Translations under genes and position numbers: made by a program | Notes under the pieces: generated by a model | The model's input: only the letters and a program-made list of their open reading frames with translations | Told to the model about the DNA's origin: nothing | Databases searched by the model: none | From: Sipunculus nudus | Lineage: Eukaryota > Annelida > Sipuncula > Golfingiida > Sipunculidae | Reading direction: 5' to 3' | DNA: 64,000 nucleotides | Assembly: GCA_026874595.1 (NCBI GenBank) | Contig: CM049317.1 | Span: forward strand, 17,035,382 to 17,099,381 | Shown here: positions 1-11,800 of the stretch, piece after piece | Numbering within the stretch: the stretch's first letter is position 1 | How the letters are laid out: every line of letters begins with the position of its first letter

Positions 1-74
1 GAATAAATGAGAGTACTAAAACTTTTAATAAATGTAACAAATGCCTAGTCAACCATTTGAATAACGACACCTAC

Positions 75-228
75 TTTCCCCTTACTCTCTCCGAACCGTT
101 TTCTCTGTATTCCCTGAAACGCAGAATTTGGATGCCGACGTGATCACCAAATTCTTCAAATTTGATTCTTGTCATTTGAAGGCGGCCAATGTCCAGTTCT
201 AGCCGATTGTGGAAATATTTCTTCGTAT
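75..228 (-). CDS. Partial SnoaL-like gene, exon 3 (left-edge copy)
   Basis: A minus-strand exon matching exon 3 of the complete gene at 8490-9828 in length (154 nt), phase (1 in, 2 out) and protein. Acceptor AG is at 230-229 and a GTAGGT donor follows at 74. The 50 complete codons begin TKKYFHN and contain IKFEEFGDHVGI and EYRENGSERVRG, aligning with FKKYMQI, SKFEECGDGVVV and EYRKDGSERVNG of the complete copy. The reading frame is intact. The last exon would lie left of the window. I could not find exons 1 and 2 between 230 and 1600, so this may be part of a functional gene with diverged 5' exons or a fragment. A TAG is formed across the donor, so an unspliced transcript would stop at once. 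Confidence 0.6.
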
Positions 229-2317
229 CTTGAATCAAAGTCGGAATAGACTTTGACCATATTTAAGATATCGTTGAGGATAATGAAGCACAGGCACATA
301 AGGAAAAGTGAAGGTATAACCTTTGCACCTGCAGCATGCCGTCATAAAGTTCTAACTTTGCAAACTCGGTGGAACATTGCACTGAAAAACCTGTAGGCTC
401 TGCAGGTAAACTTATATCAAACATGTGAGGATAGTAAAGTATTATAAAGGGAAGCATATTTTTTCCGTTTCATTGTTTCATTGGCTTGATGTAAGGAAGA
501 AGGTTCCTTTCATTAATAATTAAAATATTTAATTTTCAATAAAAACAGAGCAAATGATTTCGAAAGCCACAACATTTCTCAAGGAAAACAAGCATGCAGG
601 CGATTTTACATTGTGCCAAATCATGCATTATGAGCAGTGATGTAATAAAGAGCGTTTTATATTTCATGATAAAAGGATATTATTAGGCTATGCAGGATAT
701 CTGCGCCGCAGTAATATGTCAGTAACAAAATGGAATGTAAATTTGTGAAGTGTGTCTCAAAGAATGTCAATTAAAAACCCTCCAAAAAACAGGGGTATTT
801 TAAAAGAAAAATAATTGGCTCTTTTTGAAAGCACATCGGAGCACATGATGATATTAACCCGCTGTATACATACTGCTGTTTTACAAACAAGTATTCATGT
901 GATTTTTTTCTCTTCTTCCTTGGTATGTACATTGATAGGGATGACACTGATACATCCAAGCCATGTTTGGAAGTTCCCTGATCAGCCCGACATGATTCGA
1001 TTAATTGTGTTCCGGTTTATTCCAGCAAACGTTAGTTCCACAACTGTTCAAAGTTCCAATAGATCAAACTCTCCTTTATGACCACCATATACAAAGCCAT
1101 CTACTTTGAAATAATTATAGAATTACTCCTTTTTTCATAGTAATAAGTAAACTGACTACATGTAACGATATTGCATTCTTTCAACATCACGACTGATCAG
1201 CAAATATTTTTTGTTAAGCTCTGTCTTTAAATAAATATATAATATTTTTGTATTGTGTCTACAGATGAGGGTTAAGGAAACAATACAACTGAAACGCCAG
1301 GTTAATTTTAAGGCTTCCAAAGTCATGTAAGAATAACCAAATAGTTAAATATTTTATTTACAGATATCTTCCTTTGTCTTTGGTTTCAGATGGCATTATC
1401 TGTTGAAAAGACGGGAGATGCGCATTTGCCTTTATTTCAACACGTTTTAAATATAACGGCAACTTTTCAATTGAAACAAAGAAGGCTTGTTGAGAGAAGC
1501 ATTAAATATCGAGATTTCATGTTTTCTCATTTGATTCAGATATGCTATCTTCAGTCAGGCATAAATATTTGTTTATCATTCAAATAAAAGTATAATTCCG
1601 ACAAGTAAGGGACAGGGCGTTGCTCAGGCCTTGAGGCTTTGGAAAAGGCTGTTTCTAAAAGTGAGAAAAGTACAAGCTTCTCAGGGCCTTGCAGGTTCGC
1701 TCTGCCTTAACGACAGGTTTTGATTTCTTTTTATAATAAAATCATCTGGCATTTTTTTCACAGCTGCTCATACGCCATTTTGCTGCAGAGCCTAAGCTAC
1801 CGACGAGACATGCTAGTCATAAGTGTTATACCCTCCAGTTGTATATAAACAACCTCATTGAAGGTTATCACAGTAAACGGGTTATTTTCTTCAAATCTAA
1901 ATTTTTCTACGTAGATATTTATTATTTTACATGGTTAAATAAGACCAAAGGTGAGAGAAATACTAGATACGTTATCTTCTATTCCGCGTGTGACGCAGAT
2001 GAACTGCTGTTATCAATATGACGGACAGGAGCTTCCACATTTCTGAGATAATAGGGTATTAGGTTTGTGCCTTGATGAAGTCAATATTATTAAGCTTGAA
2101 TGTTAAGTGAAATAGAAATTATGAGGATTATTCGTCTAAATAAAGCTATCAATGTGATGTTCTTTTAGTAAAATTACCAATTTAATTAATATTTCACCAT
2201 TCCTTTTTTGGCGAAAATTTAATTACAATCGGAATAATTAGACAATTCTCGAGAATCACAATTATTTCTCGTTTGGTAGAGATATGTCCTTCTTTACTCT
2301 TGATTGCTGGAGGGATC
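229..2317. other. No gene recognised
   Basis: AT-rich sequence with only short open frames that match nothing I know. From about 1580 it is similar to 7920-8460, the sequence 3' of the complete SnoaL-like gene on the minus strand. It is therefore part of the same ancient tandem duplication. Confidence 0.5.
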
Positions 2318-2387
2318 TTACGATTCTATGCGACAAATTTTCTTCCATGATGAGTCAGAAGGTCCGTTTTCCCAGATGAATAGCATA
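2318..2387 (-). pseudogene. SnoaL-like gene last-exon relic
   Basis: Minus-strand copy of the last exon of the gene at 8490-9828. The acceptor (TTGTAG) and the start MLFIWENGPSDSSWK align with MLLIWVKDRSDSIWK. A 2-nt deletion then shifts the frame, replacing the conserved YAAWNRNN end and giving an early TAA at 2320-2318. The matching exon 3 is not found at its expected place near 2.65-2.8 kb, where a different repeat sequence begins. I infer a non-functional remnant. Confidence 0.6.
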
Positions 2388-2865
2388 CTACAAGTGGATT
2401 AAAATGGCAACTCAATACTGGAGTTAAAGTTTATGTGCTTAGTTATGCAGGAATTGCATACTACATATTTGATTAAAAATTGTTCTTTACAAATGTTCTT
2501 TTAACCACATTTTTGTTTTGGATATTTATTCTGTTCGTTTCAACAGTTATAATCATGACCATTTTTTCTGATCCGTTCGTACACTCCATTTATTAAGTTT
2601 CAACAGTGACAGAATATTCATAATCCACGATGGTACGATTCATCTGTGGAGGAATACAGACAAGCGTGATACAGAGTATCAGTTACGGTGGTACAGCAGT
2701 TGAGAAGACGTCCATCTCTTACGATATCGGCAAGACGCACAAATGGATATCGACTTCACAACAGGCATGGTCGCTTACACGCGAAACCAAAATACAATGG
2801 GTGTTCCGGCGTGAGTTAATTCAATAGAGACGAAAGGCAGTGATATATAGAAGTCTGTTTATTCG

Positions 2866-2868
<3 letters not shown>

Positions 2869-2901
<33 letters not shown>
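2869..2901. repeat. (AT)n microsatellite
   Basis: Uninterrupted AT dinucleotide run directly left of the hairpin at 2903-3003. Confidence 0.95.
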
Positions 2902-2902
<1 letters not shown>

Positions 2903-2904
<2 letters not shown>

Positions 2905-3003
2905 TTAAGATAAACAGCGACGCCTTTTAGATAGACTAACTAGTTTATTAACTAGTTTATTATTGATTTGTCTATCTAAAAGGCGTCACTGTTTATCTAA
3001 CTT
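2903..3003. repeat. Long hairpin (inverted repeat), possible retroelement terminus
   Basis: Two arms of about 30 nt, 2903-2934 and 2971-3003, are near-perfect reverse complements (core GACGCCTTTTAGATAGA). The AT-rich loop holds two copies of ACTAGTTTATTA. The sequence just to the right contains ACAGACTAACACGGCTA, which resembles terminal regions of Penelope-like elements as I remember them. That assignment is inference; the hairpin itself is directly visible. Confidence 0.75.
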
Positions 3004-3290
3004 TAGCTTCAACTACAGACTAACACGGCTATACCATATATTTAGGTATGCTCCAATCTAGCTTTCATTGAAGCACAAATAAACAACTGATCCTTTTTCT
3101 GTGTCACGTGACTGATCCTCTGCAGTAGTTATGGCCGGTTCGTGTCATTATCCGAATAGAAACAACAGAAGCAACAAAAACCCGGTAGTCCGAGTAGAAA
3201 GCAAAATGGAACCAAACAACCATGGTAACTACGAGACAATATATTATTATAATATTATAATCCTGTTCTTTCAGCCGTTACACCTCTCTG

Positions 3291-3357
<67 letters not shown>

Positions 3358-3359
3358 AA
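3291..3359. repeat. (AT)n microsatellite
   Basis: About 70 bp of AT dinucleotides with a few A interruptions near the right end. Confidence 0.95.
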
Positions 3360-4569
3360 TCCTTTCATTGCCAGATATAATTACCCGCATTTGACTTGCT
3401 AATTAGTCATGCATTTTTAGATCCGGGCACCAGATGAATTCAGACCACTTGTTAGCTTTTCAAATATGCCACTCAAAGCACCTAGGACTGTAGAGCACTG
3501 GTCTTCATCAGCCAATTCGTACCGAGTGTATACAACAACATGAGTGATCGTAGGGGGGCTGTAATCTTGACCTATATACTTATATTCTTGTTGTGTCATT
3601 ACACTTTTCAGGTACAGGCATATGGTATGTAGATTTATAGCTCTGTAATGTTACCTTTTTTTAGAGTATTAAGGCACATTATCATGAAAAATGTATTACC
3701 CTTGAATAATCGAAGGTAATCACAATGAAATTTATGAAATAGTCATTATCTGATCTCAAATATGAAACTCAGGCAGGGTTTTAAACCGAATTCAACGCAA
3801 TGATCTGAACTATCGTGGAGCGCATAGAACATATAAGTTTATCCATAAAGGAACAGGTTTTCTGTTCATAATTTGCGATAGACACAGTAGGTTCTGATCC
3901 CAGCATACGCGAAATCAGGTTAAGCGTCCCCACAAGACCAGTGAAAAAGAACAGTTTTCACATTACAACAAATGTGACATAGGTCTCGAAAGACAAAATT
4001 GGTCCATTACTTTCAGCCAACAAAATATCGGCGTTGGTTCACAGACTGATGGTATCTGTTAAGCATTATTGTCGTACCACACCGGGGACTGTTAGACACG
4101 TCCTGCACTGAAGCTCAGACTAAACAGCACATCCACACCATAATTAAGGAAGACTTAACTATAGCTACGCAACGCAAATAACAAAAGCACGGTACAATGA
4201 AACTGTAGACCACCTAAATTTCTTCCGTCAAGGCTGTGGCTCAAGTTTAGCTAAAAGTATTATAGGGTTGACTTCAGGGCAAATCCGGACACACAAACCT
4301 CTTAGTTTTTGAGCGTTATTTACCTACCGCCGTGAACTGAGCTAAAATAATCTTTACTAAAGACCCACTTGTGAATCTAGCTTTCACTCAATATTTGATT
4401 CCTCTAATGGATATGTATAAACGATAAATACCTAGGCCTGATTGGCATCTAGCTTTCCCAGGTGTAAACTGTGTATATAACATAAAACACTATGCTCTTC
4501 TCGTAGGAAAAGGTACAAAAATTCCATGGGCCAAATCAAAACCCTTTGATTAGCATGGTCTCTCTGCTA
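3360..4569. other. No gene recognised
   Basis: AT-rich non-coding sequence. I see no convincing exon or mobile element, apart from a stretch near 3420-3510 whose reverse strand contains GATGAAGACCAG, a weak reminder of Penelope-like element ends. Confidence 0.4.
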
Positions 4570-7500
4570 TCAAAATATGTTTGTTTGCCATTAAATTGGC
4601 CGTTGATGTAAGTGCCAAAGAAGTTGCGATGGTAAAGCGCTTGTGAAAGTCAGGAATATCAGAAAACCTATGCATTTCTTACTTAAACATCATAAAATCA
4701 TAACCTAAATTACCATAAATGTGTATTTAGAGATGCCAAGTCACCTAACATCCAGACTTGATTCATATAATGGTGATGTAAATAAGCGTCGTTGCCTTGG
4801 CAACATATTAACAAGGAACCATTAACATTTGAGAAAATATAGTTGCATTGTTACTAACAACATCATAGTACAAACTATGTGCCTATTTATATATGCTTAA
4901 GGTTGTGTGGTTCATAGCCAACATTAAAGATTACCTTCATGCAAAACCAAAGCCGTTGCTATGGCAACACATACATGGTCAACAAAGACATGATAGACTT
5001 ACAACATTCTGATAGTCCATAGAGCCTCCTGGGGCAGAATGGACCTCCTCCTGTTTTTGCATTAATTAAAACCACGTTTTCTCGTAAGCCAAGAACCTGA
5101 CCCTACTGGAATCTGCCTTTTTAACCATTGATCTGGGGTTGTTTTGATCATCTGACGCATAACCATTACAACGTTATTATAAAAAAAAATCAAATTGAAA
5201 AAGGTCATAGATTTGTTACTTAACAAAATAATAAACTCTGTGTCACATAATCATTTAACATCATTTAACCTCTGGCCAAGTATTGACCCACTCCCCTTCA
5301 TTCATACAAGAAAACCTAATTTTCTAGTTAGCCAAGATAATGAGTTAGTAGGATCTGCTTGTTTGCCATTGATCCATGTTGCCACGTAATTGCAGAAAAT
5401 CATCATAGATATGATAGACACGCAAAATAGTTGTAGACCAGATTCTCGGCAGGCATGGACTCCCTTTATTTTAAGGTCATAATTTATACTTATATGCTGG
5501 TGGGTTGGTTCTGGCTTGTAACTATGATCACACACTGATGAAAACTTTGAAAATTGAAAAAAAAATCTATATTAGGTAAAAAAAAAAGAAAACAATATTC
5601 GCGTCAAAGAATACACATTCGAAGCTGCCTGGTCAAGTACAGTCGAAATCTAGGTCATATAATGTCATGGAAAATCGACGTAATCGCAGAAAATGAAATT
5701 AGACTTGATAGACCTGAAACAATTGATGATCAATTTAGGACCCAGAATCTGCTCGTTACGACTTCGTCCGAAGGGAGGACACTTAAAGGGTTTGCTTAGG
5801 TTTAAAAAAAAAATATGTCAATTGTCAGTTTTGGTATATTGTAGAGAGATTTTCGAATGCAGAGACTTTTAAAATTTAAAACCTTTCGAAGCCGAAATTG
5901 CTTTAAACTTATACCAGAGGCACCTGTAAAAACTTATATTACAAGCATTTGTATTATTTCGTTAAATACATTTTTTTATATGTTGTCAGTTATATATAGT
6001 AGTGATATTGTAGTTTAGTGATAGATTGATATTCTAATCTATTATATTTTTATAATGCTTGTATTAATTTATGTTTATATAATATAAAACATATCAAGTA
6101 CATGTCTATTGATATTTTATAATTTTATAACTGGTATTCCCATAATATAAATTGATCCGATTCTGTTAAAAATGCAAGTACAAGATTTAATCAAATATGT
6201 ATTAGAGACATTCTCCTGATTATTTTATACATGGGATTCTTAGTTTCCGGGAAGGAAACTTAATCAATTGCGTTTTTTTTCCTTTTGTCCTTGCCTCCAC
6301 AAGAATTCTAGCCAGGGAGCGCCCTGTTTAAATATAGAGTTGAGGATATATGATAGCCTGATAATGAAAAAAAAACAAAATCAAAGTGTTTGCAAAGTTA
6401 CATCTTGATTTATAAGGGCAACTTATTATGTTTGGACCAAACTCTAATCATGTCAAATAAATAAAAGTATGCTCCCTTCTACCATACATACTAAATGTTA
6501 GAAAGACATACTCTTTGCCCCTCCTGTCATGATCTCTTAGCTGTTCCATTCACAAGGTCATCGACTGTAAGCATGAGAGCTTTTGGTGTAGCTGGTCAAA
6601 AACTTTGGAATGAATTACCTCAGTACCTGCGAACACATTCCAGTCTGTCCGCTTTTAACTCTCAACTTCCAACCCATTTGTTAAAATAGTTTTACGGATA
6701 TTGAAGTCAAGGACTCTGTGATTTTAATTCTTGGATAATTTTTTTAGTTTGAAACTTTATTTTGTAATGTTTTTATTGATTCATTTTATTTATTGCTAAT
6801 TTAACAAATATCTTTCAATTTATCATTTTTAGTCCTGTACAGCGTTTAGGGTATCATGTCTTTAGGATTTTACGCTTTATATAATAAAATATTTACTATT
6901 ATTATTATTACTACTACTATTTTTATTTGTTTTGTTAAGTAACAAGTAAGACCTTTTTAATTATAAATTTTTCTCTACCCTATTGCCAAGGTAGCGGGTC
7001 AGATGGCCAAAACCACCACTGATCATTAGCAAACAAGCAAATATTGATAGCTGAGGTAGATGGTTAACAAGAAGACGTGATTTCAATTACTGCCTTGAGG
7101 GGACGGGGTCCATGCCGGGTAAAAGGCTATATGGTCTACATCTTTTTTGTAAGTGAATTATGTCTTAACTGTTTTTTCCGTTGCCTTGCAATGATCATGA
7201 TTTTGCAAGACTATAACATTAAATGACCGAGATCATGCATGTCATAGACCAGACAGCTTAAAATATGTATACTTTGGCCCATGTCATATTTTATTTTGTT
7301 CATTAATAAATACATGACTTTAAATTTTTTTTAATATGTTGCCATGGTAACGGGACCACAACCATCAATGGATCAATGGCAAATACGAATATGCTAATAA
7401 CAGAAGTTCTTGGCGAACTAGAAAATTAGTCATTACAAAATATGCCTAAAGGGGAATTGGTCCATGCTGTACCAGAAAACCATGGTCTTCCCATATATGG

Positions 7501-7600
7501 TAGGTCTATCGTGAATAAAAAGGAATAAGACTCAGGTAAATGGTTCAGGGGTAAGTTTGAGCTTTGTAAGCTCAAAACATCGTGTAAAAATATATGTGAT
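4570..7600. repeat. Cluster of degenerate direct and inverted repeat units
   Basis: Several related units of roughly 240-370 bp. Units at about 6975-7140 and 7335-7500 are direct copies of each other. The left units, at about 5026-5145 and 5311-5390, match them in reverse orientation; for example the 5311 block is close to the reverse complement of 7360-7430. Palindromes of the form GTTGCYATGGYAAC occur at 4791-4804, 4955-4968 and 7338-7351. The LINE 3' end at 6480-6915 lies between the two arms. The repeat family is not one I recognise. Confidence 0.55.
6480..6920 (+). mobile_element. Non-LTR retrotransposon (LINE) 3' end
   Basis: The frame at 6495-6689 encodes the C-terminal tail typical of CR1/Rex1/Jockey-like ORF2 proteins: MRAFGVAGQKLWNELP followed by SLSAFNSQLPTHLLK (family pattern AF.VAGPKLWN.LP...FK..LKTHLF). 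After the stop comes an AT-rich 3' UTR. It has a short terminal hairpin-like segment (CAGCGTTTAGGG then TACGCTTTATATAATAAA) and a (TTA)n tail at 6897-6915, also typical of CR1/L2-like elements. The upstream part of the element is missing, so this is a 5'-truncated, dead copy. Confidence 0.8.
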
Positions 7601-8489
7601 TCCTGTCATTTTCTGTCACTTAGTGTGATTGGTATTATCATGATTTCGGAGAATACATATATTCTGTTTTTCAGGACTGTTGTGTTCCTATGATCATGGA
7701 TAGTATATCGGCTGAACAACAATAATTGTGCTCAAATTAATCCAATTTGAAGATGTAAGAATTCATTAATTTTATATAAAAAAAAATTACCCACCAGCAT
7801 TAGCTTTTTTTTTCAAATATCCTCATTCATTTTTTAAATATCCACGGCTTTTTAAGATGAGCTTCAAATGTCGAAATTTTCATTATTTCTTCGTTTCATA
7901 CAGGTACGTCTTTCTACAGTCAAGCATACTTTTATATTTTTCTTCTTATAGAATAGTCAATTCAGACGAGTAGGAGATTGTTTAGTGATCCAGGCGTTAA
8001 AATAGTGTTTAACAGTAAGAAAAGTAAACAATCTCGTCAGATTCTTCGCTCTGTCTTAACGATATTTAATAAGTTCTATTTATAATAAAAAATGCCATCT
8101 TTGTTGTGTACAGTAAGCCACCGACGAGTTATGCTTGTCATCAGATTTCTACTCTCTGGGTATAAACAAAGACATTTGACGGTTATCAGGATGACCGGTA
8201 TACTTTAATAAATTGTTTTATTGTTTCTACTTAGATATTTATTAGTCGCATATTTATTAGTCGCATTAATATTTAGCTCGCAGTTTTAGCGAAGTAGATA
8301 TTATATATTAAAGTACCTCTAAAAAGTTTGCAATGTGACGTAATCTTAATGACAAAATCAAATACTTTAAACATATAAACCAATACTGTCATATATTTTG
8401 TTGTTTTTATTTAATTGCATTGGAAGAATCAGACGATTCTGGAGAGCCCCAGTTGCTTTTTCTTTGGTCTAGATATGTCCCGCCCCTGA
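7600..8489. other. 3' flank of the SnoaL-like gene, no further exon seen
   Basis: Similar to 1580-2290 and, near 8.4 kb, to 19.9 kb. It forms part of the tandem-duplicated block and lies downstream of the minus-strand gene. No canonical polyadenylation signal was pinned down. Confidence 0.4.
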
Positions 8490-9828
8490 CTAGCTTGCTG
8501 GAGGGTTGTTACGATTCCATGCGGCATATTTGATTTTCCAAATTGAGTCTGAACGATCTTTCACCCAGATCAGAAGCATACTTGAAGTCGAATGAAATGA
8601 CATGCCAAAGTTAAAGTAAACGTTGGTGTGCTTTGTTATGCAGGATTAATACTAAATTCATGCTGATTAAGTTATACCATTATCAACAGATCTACCAATC
8701 GCAAATTATCTTAAAATATTCGCTCTGTGCATTCAGCATTTAAAACTATGACAACTTTCTCTGGTTCATTTCGCACACTTCTTATTTAAAGGTTTCAAAA
8801 AGGACAACATACCCATGCATGATTATACGCTTTAACTGTTTAGGAATACGGAAAATATGGTTAAACACCTTGAGAGAATGCTTACTTCCCGTTTACCCTT
8901 TCCGACCCATCTTTCCGGTACTCTTCCATATGTACAGTTTCTACAACAACACCATCGCCACATTCTTCAAATTTACTTTGATTTAATTTGGCAGATCCAA
9001 CTGCCTTCTGACGCCGGATCTGCATATATTTCTTAAACTCTGTAATCGGAAAATAAGTTATCTTAGATCCCATTCGGACATTACACGTTAAGGATTTTTA
9101 CTCTATCAAAACGGTTTGCTATCAACCATAATCAAATAAATTGTTTCTAATTAAATCAATATGTTTCATAAGTAGAAGGAGTTTTAGCAACGAGATCGGT
9201 GAGAGAGGATTAATTTATCTTTTTCTACTCAAGGAATTAGAGACAACACAAATTCCATTCTTATATCTACATTTTTATCTCTAAAACGATTATAATAATG
9301 AAAGCGAAACTAAACATTACATTTTTAATGAGACATAACTGTTTTTTCCTGACCGGAATGTTAATATATTTTCTTTAATTTTAAAGAATAAATTTTATGC
9401 AAAGACAAAAGAAAAATAATTGTGAAAGTTATTTTGCTTCCTTACCTTCTCCTTTTAAAATTTGGTTATCCGGACGAAGCAAAATCACGTCTGGTGAATA
9501 GTATTTGCGTTCATGTAAGGGCAACTGCTTGTCGTTGAATAATTTTAAGTGCTGGTTCTGAATAAGTTGTATTCTTTTTACAGTTGGGTCTGTCTTACCT
9601 AGTGACAAAATGATTTATATTTACAATGAAAAAATTGAAATTCTTATTGTGTCCTTTGTATTGTTTTCTTTCTCGAAATACGTATATACGTGAATGCTAC
9701 TACAGTGTAAATAGAATAATAATGTCTCTAGATATTTAACCAGATTGGCACATACCTTTATCATCTCCGAGATTCCCACGAACACCTATCAGGAATAGAA
9801 CAATGCTGAGCTTCCGCAGGTGGTTCAT
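8490..9828 (-). CDS. Secreted SnoaL-like/DUF4440 (NTF2-like fold) protein, complete
   Basis: Four exons on the minus strand: 9828-9756, 9598-9446, 9039-8886 and 8580-8490, with introns bounded by GT and AG (donors GTATGT, GTAAGG, GTAAGC). Spliced CDS is 471 nt, 156 aa. Residues 1-18 form a signal peptide (MNHLRKLSIVLFLIGVRG). Residues 62-80 (YYSPDVILLRP, then LKGEEFKKYM) and 97-148 (SKFEECGDGVVVE, DGSERVNG, MLLIWVKD, IWKIKYAAWNRN) follow the order of the DUF4440/SnoaL-like family (DAVLLPP..., GREAIRA, VEVDGDVAYEVG, GKYLVVWKK, WKI..DIWN). Family members fold as NTF2-like cones; I cannot name a substrate. Reading past exon 3 gives an in-frame TAA at the donor, so intron retention would truncate the protein after residue 127. 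Partial copies lie on both sides. Family assignment is inferred from pattern, not a search. Confidence 0.72.
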
Positions 9829-10198
9829 GTTGATATTGCAAGATCACGAGTGAATTTAGTCAAAACCGTGTATAGTGGGGAACATAAAGAGCCAAACAAG
9901 CAGTCAATTTGCATATCTGTTATGTTAGAGCAATAACCAAGATCCAGTAGTGAAATATCCCACAAACTTGTTTAATCTATTAATGCATAATTGAAAGGAA
10001 CAGCCGTGCTTGTCACAGCTGGATGACATGCATGGCAATCAATATAGTTTGAAAAATAATAATAATAAAATATAATATATATAATATATATATATATAAT
10101 AAATTTCATTTCAGGAGTATTCACAACATACATTCACGGAGTTTAGTCTCCGTTTACGGAACGGATGCATGAGAGAATTTATTTTATAATTTGTTCAA

Positions 10199-11800
<1,602 letters not shown>

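Noticed and set aside
8882-8887. TAA ending exon 3 of the SnoaL-like gene as its true stop
   Set aside because: GTAAGC there is a good donor, and a phase-compatible last exon at 8580-8490 supplies the conserved C-terminus.
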